This document shows positions 8,230-17,293 of a DNA stretch of 64,000 bases, in pieces. Positions within the stretch are counted from its first letter, which is position 1; the number at the start of each line of letters is the position of its first letter. The position numbers and the translations under genes are program-made. The DNA lies in contig NZ_CP069302.1 of assembly GCF_016839145.1 (NCBI RefSeq), positions 186,001-250,000 on the forward strand. The letters run 5' to 3'. Below the pieces are notes generated by a model, which saw only the letters and a list, made by a program, of their open reading frames with translations, was not told the DNA's origin and searched no databases. Source of the stretch: Shinella sp. PSBB067 (GTDB lineage: Bacteria > Pseudomonadota > Alphaproteobacteria > Rhizobiales > Rhizobiaceae).

Positions 8230-9324
8230 TCACAGGCCGGCCGCCTTGGTGAGGTTTATGCGGAAGCGGTCGCGCCGGCGCTGGTAGCGGCGGGTCATTT
8301 CGGCCGAGGCGTGGCCAAGCTGCTTCTGGACATGGCGCTCGTCGACCTCGGCGGAGGAGGCAAGGCCGGCGCGCAGCGAATGGCCGGCGAACCTTTCCGC
8401 CCGCTCGGCCTCGGAGAGGTCGCCGCGAACGCCGGCGGCGAGCGCGGTCTTCTTGACGAGGCGTGCCACCTCCTGGTCGTTGAGGCGGTCCGGGCCGACG
8501 TCCTTTCCCTTGCCGGTCACGCGGCGAAAGAGGGGCCCCTTGGCGATCCGGGCGAATTTTATCCACGTCTCCAGCGCGGCGACCGGGCAGGTGGCGTCGG
8601 AGGAGCCGCGGCCGATCTCCACCTCTCGCCAGCCGGTCTTGCCGCGCAGCGTCGCCAGAGCCCCCTTGTCGAAGATCTCGATCCAGCCGCGGCCGTCTTC
8701 CGTCTGGTCGCGGCCGAGGTCGAGCCCGGTGATCTCCGAGCGGCGCAGGCCGCCGGCAAAGCCGATGAGCAGCATGGCGCGGTCGCGCAGGCCGCGCAGC
8801 GTGCCGCGGTCGAGCGTTTCCAGCATGGCGAGGAGGTCTTCGGGCAGGATCGCCTCCTTCTGCCGCGGCGGGGCGGCATGCCGGTTGCGGATGCCGGCCA
8901 GCACGGTGGCGATGTGGCGGTCCCTGCGATCGAGCGGCACGCCGCGCTGCGCGCAGTTCCAGCCGATGGCGGAAAGGCGCCGCTCGATGGTGGAGACGGT
9001 GTTCGGCCTGGTGCCGCGCTCGGCCGTGCCCGAGGCGCAAGCCGTGATGTAAAGGCCGACCACTTGCGGGTCCGGCGGGAACGGCGAAAGGCCCTGCCGC
9101 CGGCACCAGGCGGAAAAATGCTTCCAGTCCGCCGCATAGGCCCGCCGTGTATTGGCCGAACTTGCCGCCTCGACATAGGAGCGGGCGCGGTCGGTGAGGT
9201 CTTGCAGATGCGCGGGCGGCGCCGGCGGGGCGGAAACGGCGACTTCTTGCGAAAGGCCGTCGCCGGGCGACGCGTCGGTCGCATCTTCGTGATCATCCGG
9301 GCGGTACGACGTGATTCTGGCCAT
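8230..9324 (-). CDS. Tyrosine-type site-specific recombinase/integrase
   Basis: A 364-residue protein with an N-terminal SAM-like core-binding domain (about 42-150, including SSANTRRAYAADWKHFSAWC) and a complete C-terminal catalytic domain. The family's catalytic residues are visible: R194 in GLRRSE, K229 in RGKTGW, H315 and R318 in HSLRAG, H338 in QLGHAS and the nucleophile Y347 in MTRRY. The ATG at 9324 has AAGGAG six bases upstream. It differs from XerC/XerD in its 40-residue charged leader and sits alone between two ABC operons with no other phage or transposon gene and no tRNA next to it. It may act on a distant site, or be a stable relic of an integrated element. Confidence 0.92.
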   Translation of the reverse strand: MARITSYRPDDHEDATDASPGDGLSQEVAVSAPPAPPAHLQDLTDRARSYVEAASSANTRRAYAADWKHFSAWCRRQGLSPFPPDPQVVGLYITACASGTAERGTRPNTVSTIERRLSAIGWNCAQRGVPLDRRDRHIATVLAGIRNRHAAPPRQKEAILPEDLLAMLETLDRGTLRGLRDRAMLLIGFAGGLRRSEITGLDLGRDQTEDGRGWIEIFDKGALATLRGKTGWREVEIGRGSSDATCPVAALETWIKFARIAKGPLFRRVTGKGKDVGPDRLNDQEVARLVKKTALAAGVRGDLSEAERAERFAGHSLRAGLASSAEVDERHVQKQLGHASAEMTRRYQRRRDRFRINLTKAAGL

Positions 9325-9430
9325 CTCTCCTTATAACGCCATGAGCTTCCGTGAGGCGAGCCTCGAATGCGTGGGGCGCCGTCCTGCCCCTTTTCGCGCG
9401 AAGCCGTGGGCTGCCGCGGAAAGGAGCCGT

Positions 9431-10219
9431 CTAGACTGTTGCGGCCTTGCGGCCGAAGGAGAGCAATTCGCGGGTGTAGGCCTCGGCGGGCGCGCGGATC
9501 ACGTCCTCGGTTCGGCCGAACTCGACGACGTCGCCGCGCCGCATGACGAGGAGCGTATCGGAGATATGCGCGACGACCTTCAGGTTGTGCGTGACGAAGA
9601 GCATGGAAAGGCCGCGGCTTTCCTTGAGGTCCGAGAGCAGGTTGAGGATCTGCGCCTGCACGGAGACGTCGAGCGCCGAGGTCGGCTCGTCGAGGATGAG
9701 GAGGCCGGGTTCCAGCGCCAGCGCACGGGCGATGGCGACGCGCTGCGCCTGCCCGCCCGAAAGCTCGCGGGCGCGCCGGGCGAGGAAGTCGGCCGGAAGG
9801 CCGCAGTCGGAGAGGAGGTTCGTGATCTTCTCGCGCATGGCCGCGCCCTGCCGCCGGCCGGCCGCCAGCATGGGCTCGGCGAGAATCTCCTCGATGGTGA
9901 GCCGCGGGCTCAGCGACAGGAAGGGGTTCTGCGAGACGACGCCGATCTTCTGGCGCGCCTTTCGAAGCGCGTCGCCCTTCAGCGCCAGCCAGTCCTGCCC
10001 GTCGAGCCGGATCGTGCCGCTTTCGACCGGCAGCAGCCGGAGGATGGCGCGCAGCAGGCTCGTCTTGCCGGAGCCGCTTTCCCCGACGATGCCGAGCGTC
10101 TCGCCCCTTTCGAGGCGGAAGCTCGCGCCGTTGACGGCAGGCTTCGGCCGCGCGGCGAAAAGGCCGGCGCGGTATCGGATGACGAGCGTGTCGACGTCGA
10201 GTATCGGGGCCGGGGTCAT
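9431..10219 (-). CDS. Peptide ABC transporter ATP-binding protein (DppF-like)
   Basis: A 262-residue ATPase with Walker A GESGSGKTS, Q-loop VVSQNPFLSLSP, signature LSGGQAQR, Walker B LLILDEPTSALD and the switch histidine in LFVTHNL. It belongs to the oligopeptide/dipeptide/nickel class but ends shortly after the FGRTEDV segment and lacks the long C-terminal oligopeptide domain seen in its partner. The ATG at 10219 overlaps the stop of the upstream ATPase gene (ATGA) and has a GGAGG site. It is the last gene of the leftward operon that begins with the Lrp regulator near 17809. Confidence 0.93.
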   Translation of the reverse strand: MTPAPILDVDTLVIRYRAGLFAARPKPAVNGASFRLERGETLGIVGESGSGKTSLLRAILRLLPVESGTIRLDGQDWLALKGDALRKARQKIGVVSQNPFLSLSPRLTIEEILAEPMLAAGRRQGAAMREKITNLLSDCGLPADFLARRARELSGGQAQRVAIARALALEPGLLILDEPTSALDVSVQAQILNLLSDLKESRGLSMLFVTHNLKVVAHISDTLLVMRRGDVVEFGRTEDVIRAPAEAYTRELLSFGRKAATV

Positions 10220-11169
10220 GCGGCGTCCTCCGGCAGGTGGCACAGCCAGCGATGGGCATCGCGGCGGCGCTCGGGCGGCGGCTCGGCGCTGCAGACGGCC
10301 ATGGCTTGCGGACAGCGCGGCGCGAAGGCGCAGCCGGTGATGGCCGAGCGCGGCGGCGGGATCGAGCCCTCGATGGCGGCAAGGCGTGCGCCGTGCGGTC
10401 CCGCATCGGGAAGGGCGGCGAGAAGCGCGCGGGTATAGGGATGGCCGGGGCTTTGCAGCACGGCGGCGACCGGCCCGGTCTCGACGGAGCGGCCGGCATA
10501 GAGCACGGTCGCCCGGTCGCAGGCTTCCGCGATCACGTCCATGTCGTGGGTGATCATCAGCACGGTCAGGCCGCGCTCGGCGACGAGCTTGCGCAGCAGC
10601 GCCAGCACCTGCGCGCCGACCGAGACGTCGAGCGCCGTCGTCGGCTCGTCGGCGATGAGGAAATCCGCGCCGGTGGCGAGCGCCTGCGCGATGACGACGC
10701 GCTGCTGCATGCCGCCCGAGAGCTGGTGCGGATAGCTCTTCAGCACCCTTTCTGGATCGGGAAGGCCGGTCGCGGCGAGAAGCGATAGGGCTTCCGCGCG
10801 GCGGGCCTGCCGGGGCATGTCGCGATGGGCGCGGATGACGTCGTCGAGCTGGCGGGCGATGGAGAGCACCGGATTGAGTGCTGCGGCGGGGTCCTGCGAG
10901 ATGAGGCCGATGCGCCGGCCACGCAGGCGCGCCGCATTTTCGCGAAGGTCCTCGCCATCGAAATGGAAGCGCTCGGCGGTAATGCGCGCGCCCTTCGGCG
11001 CGAGGCCGAGCGCCGCCATGCCGGTCATGGTCTTGCCGCAGCCGGATTCGCCGATCACGCCATGGATTTCGCCGCGCTCGATCTCAAGGCTGACGGAGCG
11101 CACGGCATGGACGTCGCCGTCCGGCGTCGGGATGCTGACCGAGAGGTCGCGGACATCAAGCAGAGGCAC
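10216..11169 (-). CDS. Peptide ABC transporter ATP-binding protein (DppD-like)
   Basis: A 317-residue ATPase with Walker A GESGCGKTM, signature LSGGMQQR, Walker [15 protein letters not shown] and MITHDMDV. It keeps the C-terminal oligopeptide-transporter domain: GHPYTRALLAALPD, then four cysteines in the pattern GCAFAPRCPQA, AVCS and WLCHL. In the family these cysteines can hold an iron-sulfur cluster. I chose the GTG at 11169 because GGGAGG lies eight bases upstream; this overlaps the end of the permease gene by 14 bases. It pairs with the DppF-like ATPase to drive the permeases upstream. Confidence 0.92.
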   Translation of the reverse strand: MPLLDVRDLSVSIPTPDGDVHAVRSVSLEIERGEIHGVIGESGCGKTMTGMAALGLAPKGARITAERFHFDGEDLRENAARLRGRRIGLISQDPAAALNPVLSIARQLDDVIRAHRDMPRQARRAEALSLLAATGLPDPERVLKSYPHQLSGGMQQRVVIAQALATGADFLIADEPTTALDVSVGAQVLALLRKLVAERGLTVLMITHDMDVIAEACDRATVLYAGRSVETGPVAAVLQSPGHPYTRALLAALPDAGPHGARLAAIEGSIPPPRSAITGCAFAPRCPQAMAVCSAEPPPERRRDAHRWLCHLPEDAA

Positions 11170-11995
11170 GGGCGGCACCTCCCTTGCGCTCGCGCAGGGC
11201 ATCGCCGAGCACGCTGAAGGCAAGCGCCACGATGAAGATCGTCATGCCGGGCATGGCCGAATACCACCAGCGCGCCGGGAAGAACTTGCGGCCGGCATCG
11301 ACCATCTGGCCCCAGTCGGCGGTCGGCGGCAGGACGCCGAGGCCGAGGAAGGAGAGGGCGGCGGCCGTCAGCAGCGCCGGGCCGACGTCGAGCGCCGCCT
11401 GGACGGTCAGCGGCCGGCCCGTGGCGGGCAGGATGTGCCTTATGATGATGCGCGGATGCGAGACGCCGGCAAGGCGCGCGGCCTCGACATAGGGCTGGCC
11501 GCGCAGCACCAGCACTTCCGCACGGGCAAGGCGGGCATACCAGGGCCACCAGGTCACGGCGACGGCGATGATGCTGTTGAGGAAGCCCGGCCCGAGCGCC
11601 GCGGCCATCAGCACGGCAAGCAGCAGGGCGGGAAAGGCGAGGAAGACGTCCGTGCCGCGCATCAGCGCCTCGTCGATCCAGCCGCCGAAATAGCCGGCGG
11701 CAAGGCCGACCGGCAGGCCGATGAGCAGCGAGAAGGCGACGATCAGCACGCCGTTGGTCAGCGAGACGCGGGTTCCGTAGATGATGCGGCTGAGGATGTC
11801 GCGGCCGAGATGGTCGGTGCCGAGCCAGTACTCCGCCGAGGGCGGCCGGAGCTTGGCGATGACGTTCGGCGCGCCGGCACCCTGCGCCGGATAGGGCGCG
11901 ATCCACGGCGCGAGGATCGCGGCGGCAACGAAGAGGACGACGATTGCAAGGGCGATGGTGCCGGGCCAGCCGAGGCGTTGAACGAGACGTGTCAT
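11156..11995 (-). CDS. Peptide ABC transporter permease (DppC-like)
   Basis: A 279-residue permease of the DppC type. It has an N-terminal membrane helix followed by the signature WLGTDHLGRDILSRIIYGTR, about five further helices, the cytoplasmic EAARLAGVSHPRIIIRHILP coupling loop and the terminal ALSFLGLGVLPPTADWGQMV segment. Its ATG overlaps the stop of the DppB-like gene (ATGA). It forms the membrane channel with that protein. Confidence 0.94.
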   Translation of the reverse strand: MTRLVQRLGWPGTIALAIVVLFVAAAILAPWIAPYPAQGAGAPNVIAKLRPPSAEYWLGTDHLGRDILSRIIYGTRVSLTNGVLIVAFSLLIGLPVGLAAGYFGGWIDEALMRGTDVFLAFPALLLAVLMAAALGPGFLNSIIAVAVTWWPWYARLARAEVLVLRGQPYVEAARLAGVSHPRIIIRHILPATGRPLTVQAALDVGPALLTAAALSFLGLGVLPPTADWGQMVDAGRKFFPARWWYSAMPGMTIFIVALAFSVLGDALRERKGGAARASA

Positions 11996-13014
11996 GAGAG
12001 CGCCACCCGCGGATCAACCAGGGCCTGGGCGATGTCGATGATGAGGTTCATCACGACATAGCAGATCGTCACCACCATGGTGACGGCGGCGATGACCGGG
12101 AAGTCCTTGGCAAGGATCGCCTCGGAGACATAGCGGCCGAGGCCCGGCCAGGCGAAGATGATCTCGACCAGCACCGCCCCGGTCAGCGCATAGGCGAAGG
12201 AGAGGCCGATCACGGTCAGCGCCGGCCCCATGGCGTTCGGCAGCGCGTGGCCGAAGAGGATGCGCGGCTCGGAAAGGCCGAGCGCGCGGGCGGCGACGAC
12301 GTGACGGCGCTCGAGGATCTCGATCATCGCCGAGCGCGTCAGCCGCATGGCGACGCCGGCCGGATAGGAGGCGAGCGTCAGGGCCGGCAGGATGAGATGC
12401 GCCAGCGCATTGCCGAAGACGTCGGCGCGGCCGGCGATGATCGCATCGATGAGGTTGAAGCCGGTCACCATCTGCAACGGCGCGGAAATGGCGATCTCGC
12501 GCGACAGGCGCCCGGAGAGCGGCAGGATGCCGAGCCATTGCGCGAAGACGAGCTGCAGCAGCATCGCCAGGAAGAAGGTCGGCATGGCGACGGCCGCGAT
12601 GGATCCGAGGCTGCCGAGCCGGTCAGGCCACCGGCCCTGCCGCGCTGCGGCGGCGACCCCGAGCGGAATGCCGATGAGAAGGGCAAGGCCGGTGGAGAAG
12701 ACCGCAAGCTCCAGCGTCGCTGGAAGATAGGCCCGAAGGTCCTCCGCGATCAGCCGGCGCGACTTGTAGGAGACGCCGAAATCGCCGGAGGCCATGGCCG
12801 AGGCGAAGGTCGCGAAGCGCGCCGGGAGCGGCGCGTCGAGATTGAGTTCCTGACGCGCCTTCTCGATCTGCTCGGCCGTCGGGCGCGGGCCGGCATAGAG
12901 CGCTGCGGGGTCCGAGGGAACCACCTGCGCCACGATGAAGACCAGAAAGGTCACCCCCACCACCACGAAGGCGGAGAGGATCATGCGGCGCAGGATGTAG
13001 CGGAGAAGTTCCAT
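11992..13014 (-). CDS. Peptide ABC transporter permease (DppB-like)
   Basis: A 340-residue permease. The opening YILRRMILSAFVVVGVTFLVF is the typical DppB first helix, followed by VPSDPAALYAGPRPT, a DFGVSYKSRR segment, and the coupling loop AARALGLSEPRILFGHALPN. The end, WPGLGRYVSEAILAKDFPVI, is the family's usual last region. It follows the binding-protein gene by 16 bases and overlaps the DppC-like gene by four. Confidence 0.94.
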   Translation of the reverse strand: MELLRYILRRMILSAFVVVGVTFLVFIVAQVVPSDPAALYAGPRPTAEQIEKARQELNLDAPLPARFATFASAMASGDFGVSYKSRRLIAEDLRAYLPATLELAVFSTGLALLIGIPLGVAAAARQGRWPDRLGSLGSIAAVAMPTFFLAMLLQLVFAQWLGILPLSGRLSREIAISAPLQMVTGFNLIDAIIAGRADVFGNALAHLILPALTLASYPAGVAMRLTRSAMIEILERRHVVAARALGLSEPRILFGHALPNAMGPALTVIGLSFAYALTGAVLVEIIFAWPGLGRYVSEAILAKDFPVIAAVTMVVTICYVVMNLIIDIAQALVDPRVALS

Positions 13015-13030
13015 CGGACCGCCGTAAGCC

Positions 13031-14593
13031 TTACCGGCTCAGTTCGTTGACGAAGTTGACATGCCCGTAGGCCGGGTTGTCGACATAGCCCTTCACGTCC
13101 GCGCGGATAACGTGGACGTTGGGCTGGTCCAGCATGAACACGGCCGCCGCATCCTCGATGATCTTGCGCTGCGCCTCGATGAACAGGGCTTCCGCGCGGG
13201 CGCGGTCGGTGCCGGAGAGCTTGGCCGCCTCGTCGATCTTGGCATCCACATCGGCGTTCGAATAGTAGCCGAGGTTGAAGTTGGGCTTCTCCTCGCTGTG
13301 GAACAGGTTGAAGAGGAAGTCGTAGGGCGTGACGAAGGTCGGCCACCAGAACATGACGAAGATGTCCTGCGCGGCTTCCGGGTTCGACTTGCCGAGCTGC
13401 CACTGGGCCTCCCAGGCCATCGGCTGCAGCGTCAGCGTGATGCCGAGGGTTTCCAGATTGGCCTTCCAGAGCTCGCCGGCGACGGCTTCGAGCGCCTGCG
13501 AGGTGGAATAGGTCATGGTGAGTTCGAGGCCCGGCTCGATGTCTTCCTCGGCCAGCAGCGCCTTGGCGGCCTCGAGGTCGGTCTTCGGAACCGGCGCGTC
13601 CGCGTCGTGGCCCCAGATGCCGGCCGGAACGACGCCCTTGGCGCGCGTGCCGAAGCCGCTGGTGCCGGCGGCAATCACGTCGTCATAGGGGAAGGCCAGC
13701 GACAGGGCCTGGCGCACCTTCACCTTGTCGAGCGGCGCACGCTTGACGTTGTAGAGGCCGAACAGCGTCTCGAAGGACGGGTTGACGACGACGTTGAGGT
13801 CCGGGTTGGACTTCAGCGCCTCCAGGTTCTCATAGGGCAGGCTGTAGGTCCAGTCGGCCTGGCCGCTCTCGATCATGTTCTGGGCGAGCGTCGCATCCTC
13901 GACGATCTCGAAGGCGACCGTCTGGAAGGCGCCTTCGGGCACCTCGCCCCAATAGCCTTCCACGCGCTCCAGCACCGCGCGCTGGCCGGGCTCGTAGCGC
14001 GAGATCCTGAACGGGCCGGTGCCGGCATCGTTGCCGGCGTTGAACCAGGCATTGTCCTTGTCGAGTGAAGACGGCGCATGGATCCAGGCGGCAAAGCCGG
14101 CCGAGGCGATAAGGTCGAGCGGCTGCGGCTCGGAGAGCTTGAAGACGACCTTCAGCGGCTCCGGCGTTTCGATGGCCGTCACCGGTCCCCAGATGAAGGA
14201 GGCACCGCCGCCGATCTTCTTGGTGCGCTCGATGGAGCCCTTGACGGCCTCGGAGGTGAGCGGGCTGCCGTCGTGGAACTTAACGCCGTCGCGCAGGGTG
14301 AAGGTCCAGGCAAGGCCGTCGTCGCTGACCTCCCAGCCGGTCGCGAGCAGCGGCTCGATCTTCGCCTCAGCCGTATCGGTCGCCGGGATGTAGCGGGCAA
14401 GGCCCTCATAGACATTGGCGAGCACCGCGCCGTCGTTGGAGAACGAGGTCGCGGGGTCGAGGTCCGGGAAGCTGGTCGGGCAGGCGAGGGTAAAGATGCT
14501 GCCGGTGCCCTGCGCCATGGCAAGGTTCCAGCGTGTGGCGGTGGCGGCAAGGGCGGCGAGAGCGGTCGTCTTCAGGAAATTACGGCGATTCAT
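13031..14593 (-). CDS. Peptide ABC transporter substrate-binding protein (family 5), Tat-type signal
   Basis: A 520-residue SBP_bac_5 protein (DppA/OppA fold). The N-terminus NRRNFLKTTALAALAA is a twin-arginine export signal, unlike the Sec signals of the other binding proteins here, ending near AMAQ. Mature-domain landmarks are FHDGSPLTSEAVKGS, GTGPFRISRYEPGQ, a central VRQALSLAFPYDDV and a late FMLDQPNVHV. The ATG at 14593 has GGGAG upstream; the frame is open a little further without support. It precedes the two permeases and two ATPases. The neighbouring hydantoinase-type genes point to a ligand such as a modified or D-amino-acid peptide or cyclic amide, which is inference from context. 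Confidence 0.92.
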   Translation of the reverse strand: MNRRNFLKTTALAALAATATRWNLAMAQGTGSIFTLACPTSFPDLDPATSFSNDGAVLANVYEGLARYIPATDTAEAKIEPLLATGWEVSDDGLAWTFTLRDGVKFHDGSPLTSEAVKGSIERTKKIGGGASFIWGPVTAIETPEPLKVVFKLSEPQPLDLIASAGFAAWIHAPSSLDKDNAWFNAGNDAGTGPFRISRYEPGQRAVLERVEGYWGEVPEGAFQTVAFEIVEDATLAQNMIESGQADWTYSLPYENLEALKSNPDLNVVVNPSFETLFGLYNVKRAPLDKVKVRQALSLAFPYDDVIAAGTSGFGTRAKGVVPAGIWGHDADAPVPKTDLEAAKALLAEEDIEPGLELTMTYSTSQALEAVAGELWKANLETLGITLTLQPMAWEAQWQLGKSNPEAAQDIFVMFWWPTFVTPYDFLFNLFHSEEKPNFNLGYYSNADVDAKIDEAAKLSGTDRARAEALFIEAQRKIIEDAAAVFMLDQPNVHVIRADVKGYVDNPAYGHVNFVNELSR

Positions 14594-14627
14594 GTCGGTC
14601 TCCCATGGAGGTTGGTGGGGCGGACGG

Positions 14628-15749
14628 TCAGGCGTCTTCTTCGTATTGCGGGACGGCGGGCGCATCGGCGGATATGCCGACGGGCACGAAGTCGAAATCA
14701 TAGCCGAAGGCCCGCGGGCCGACGGATTCGAGCGCGATCTCGCTGCGCAGCAGCACCGGCGCGGGCATGGAGAGCACGTCGATGCGCAGGCCGTAGCGCA
14801 GCTCTTCCGTGCCGATGGCGCGGCCGGTCTCCGAATCCACGATGCAGATCAGGTCCGGCACCATGGTGATGATCGCCTTGCCTTCGCGGGCGATGAGATA
14901 TTCGTTCTGGATCTCGATGGCGATCGAGCGGCCGGCGTCCTCGTCGAGCCCCGCGACGGTCAGCGTGCCGCGGTTGAAGCCGGCGCTGACGCGGCGGGCG
15001 ATGTCGGTGACCTTGCCGCGCATCAGGCGTATGCCGCCGGACTGCCTGAGGATCGCCTCGACCGGGTCCTCCTTGGCGGCGCGGGCGTTCAGCACCGCAT
15101 TGCCGAGGCTCCAGGCCTGGCTCGTCGTGTGCGGCACGCCGAAGCGGCGCACGAAGTCGCCGGACATCGGCGCGGTCGTCATTAGCGCCGTGCAGCCCAT
15201 GGCGATGGTGCTGGCGCGCAAGAGCTTTTCCAGCATCTTCGGCGTGGTCGCCTCGGTGACGATCAGCACGTTGCCGTCCGCATCGGCGAGCGCCGCCGGC
15301 TGCACCGGCTGGCCGTGGATGAAGAAGGTCGTCATCTGCACCTCGGGGAAGGCGCGGCCCATGCCGTCGGCGTCCACCACCGGCAGGTCGACCATGGCGG
15401 CCGTCAGCATCGGCGCGATGCCGTTGCCGCCGCCGACCTCGTCACCGAGCAGCGCGTCGACCTTGCGGCCGAGGTGATGCTCCAGCGCGTGCATCAGGCG
15501 CACGCCCTCGGCACCCTCCGCGATCTTCTCGATGCCGACGGTCGGCGCGCCGATTCCGCCGATCCCGATGATCTGCGCGTCCGGGGCCATGTCGGCCGGG
15601 CGCACCATGCGGATGCGCTTGCCCTCGCGCAGCAGCGCCTTGGCGCGCAGCGAGCCGTGATAGGTGCTGCCGCCGCCGCCGGTGCCGAGAATGCCGCAGC
15701 CGACCGCGATCCGGTCGATATCCGCCTCGGTGAGCGTCCAGTACTTCAT
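14628..15749 (-). CDS. DUF917 / S-methyl-thiohydantoin desulfurase-domain protein
   Basis: A 373-residue protein of the DUF917 (S-Me-THD) family. Recognisable features are the opening GCGILGTGGGGSTYHGS, the QIIGIGGIGAPTV strand, the DEVGGGNGIAPM motif and VDADGMGRAFPE. DUF917 proteins are almost always encoded beside, or fused to, hydantoinase/oxoprolinase proteins, as here. One related domain is reported to act on S-methyl-thiohydantoins; whether this copy does is unknown. Its ATG overlaps the stop of the hydantoinase gene (ATGA), indicating a stoichiometric partner. The binding-protein gene follows after 34 bases. Confidence 0.88.
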   Translation of the reverse strand: MKYWTLTEADIDRIAVGCGILGTGGGGSTYHGSLRAKALLREGKRIRMVRPADMAPDAQIIGIGGIGAPTVGIEKIAEGAEGVRLMHALEHHLGRKVDALLGDEVGGGNGIAPMLTAAMVDLPVVDADGMGRAFPEVQMTTFFIHGQPVQPAALADADGNVLIVTEATTPKMLEKLLRASTIAMGCTALMTTAPMSGDFVRRFGVPHTTSQAWSLGNAVLNARAAKEDPVEAILRQSGGIRLMRGKVTDIARRVSAGFNRGTLTVAGLDEDAGRSIAIEIQNEYLIAREGKAIITMVPDLICIVDSETGRAIGTEELRYGLRIDVLSMPAPVLLRSEIALESVGPRAFGYDFDFVPVGISADAPAVPQYEEDA

Positions 15750-17290
15750 GCCCTGAGTTCTCCAATGACTTTCGCCGCGATGCGCACGGCATTGCCGGGC
15801 AGGTAGGCCAGCGGCGTCTCCTCGATTTCGGCGAGCGTCACCGTCTCGGCCGCCGCGCCCGCCTCGACCGCGCGGGCGCGCGCCTCGGCCACCACGCTTT
15901 CGAGCGCCTTCTCGCGTGTCGTGCCTTCCAGCGAGACCACGCTGTCGACTTCGCCGGAGACCTGCGCGATGGCCGCGCCGATGGCATTGGCCGAGCCGAA
16001 GTGATCCGGCTTCAGCGAGACGGAGGTGCCTTCCAGCAGCCCGTCGACGAGCACCGAGCCGCCGCCGACGAGGATGGCCGGGATCGGCTCCGCGCTCGGC
16101 TTCATGCGGTCGAGCACCGTCTCGATGCTGGCCTTCATCTGCGCCAGCATGCGCTGGGCGAAATCGGGCGTGATCCGGGACAGGCGGTCGCGCTCGCCGA
16201 GATCGACGAGGCCGGCGGCCACCGCGATGTCGGTCGCCGTCAGGGTATCGCCGCCGAAGCAGAGCGCCTTTTCCGGCAGGCGGAAGCCGACCGAGTCCGG
16301 GCCGACCGTCGGCGCGTCGCCGGGCCGCACGATGCTGCCGCCGCCGAGGCCGAAGGAATAGACGTCGGGCACGCGGAAATTGGTCGGCACGCCGCCGATC
16401 ATCGCGCCCTCGCTGCGGGTGCGCGGGAAGCCGGCGACCAGCATGCCGATATCGGTGGTGGTGCCGCCGATGTCGATCACCGCGGCGTCGGAAAGCCCGG
16501 TGAGGAAGGCCGCGCCCCGCATGGAATTGGTCGGGCCGGAGGCGATGGTGAAGACCGGGTAGCGCTCGGCGAAGTCCGCCGTCATCAGCGTTCCGTCGTT
16601 CTGTGTCAGATAGAGCGGGCAGTCGAGGCCGAGCGCGGAAAATGCCGCGCGGAAGGCGCCGACCGTCTCGCGGCCGAGCGTGTGGAGGCTGGCATTGAGG
16701 ATAGTGGCGCTCTCGCGCGGCAGGAGGCCCGTGCGGCCGACGCGGTGCGACAGGCTGATCGCCGCGTCCGGCATTTCCTCGGCGACGATCTCGGCCGCCT
16801 CGTTTTCCATGCGTGGATCGACCAGCGCGAAGACGGAGCAGATCGCGACGGCGGCGATGCCGCGCGCGCGCCAGTCGCGGCAGGCCTCGCGGATCGCCGG
16901 ACCGTCGAGCGGGGCGATCTCCGAGCCGTCATAGTTGACGCCGCCGCCGACCAGCGCCGCGCCGCCGTCGACGACGAGGCGGAGCGTGTCCGGCCAGTCG
17001 ATCATCGGCGGCAGGGACCGGGTGGAGGCGCCGCAAAGGCGCAGCACGCCGACCTTTTCCAGGTGCCGGCCTTCCACGACGGCATTGAGGAAGTGCGTAG
17101 TGCCGATCATGACGGCATCGACCGAGGCGGCGGTGACGCCCGCCTCGGTGAGCACCGTGCGGATGGCCGCGCTCACGCCCGAGGTCACGTCCGCCGTGGT
17201 CGAGGACTTCACCGTCGCCAGAACCTCGGTGCCGCGCAGCAGCGCCGCATCCGTGTTGGTTCCGCCCACATCCACCCCAATGCGCAGCAT
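15746..17290 (-). CDS. Hydantoinase/oxoprolinase family protein (HyuA-like)
   Basis: A 514-residue cytoplasmic protein with the N-terminal ATP-grasp-like actin fold signature GVDVGGTNTDAALL, then a central GTTHFLNAVVEGR segment, and the phosphate-binding VIDIGGTTTDIGML near residue 260. The family (N-methylhydantoinase A, 5-oxoprolinase, acetone carboxylase beta) uses ATP to open or activate cyclic amides. At about 510 residues it matches the short partner of DUF917 proteins and lacks the HyuB half. The ATG at 17290 has AAAGGA six bases upstream, three bases after the Lrp stop. Substrate is not readable. Confidence 0.9.
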   Translation of the reverse strand: MLRIGVDVGGTNTDAALLRGTEVLATVKSSTTADVTSGVSAAIRTVLTEAGVTAASVDAVMIGTTHFLNAVVEGRHLEKVGVLRLCGASTRSLPPMIDWPDTLRLVVDGGAALVGGGVNYDGSEIAPLDGPAIREACRDWRARGIAAVAICSVFALVDPRMENEAAEIVAEEMPDAAISLSHRVGRTGLLPRESATILNASLHTLGRETVGAFRAAFSALGLDCPLYLTQNDGTLMTADFAERYPVFTIASGPTNSMRGAAFLTGLSDAAVIDIGGTTTDIGMLVAGFPRTRSEGAMIGGVPTNFRVPDVYSFGLGGGSIVRPGDAPTVGPDSVGFRLPEKALCFGGDTLTATDIAVAAGLVDLGERDRLSRITPDFAQRMLAQMKASIETVLDRMKPSAEPIPAILVGGGSVLVDGLLEGTSVSLKPDHFGSANAIGAAIAQVSGEVDSVVSLEGTTREKALESVVAEARARAVEAGAAAETVTLAEIEETPLAYLPGNAVRIAAKVIGELRA

Positions 17291-17293
17291 GGG

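Noticed and set aside
8230..9324. Prophage or integrative element around the recombinase
   Set aside because: No phage structural, replication, mobilisation or tRNA gene and no flanking repeats were seen; only the recombinase is present.
5842..9336. A 1164-codon plus-strand frame spanning permease, binding protein and recombinase
   Set aside because: It runs out of frame through three well-supported genes and across a terminator; the translation has no domain.
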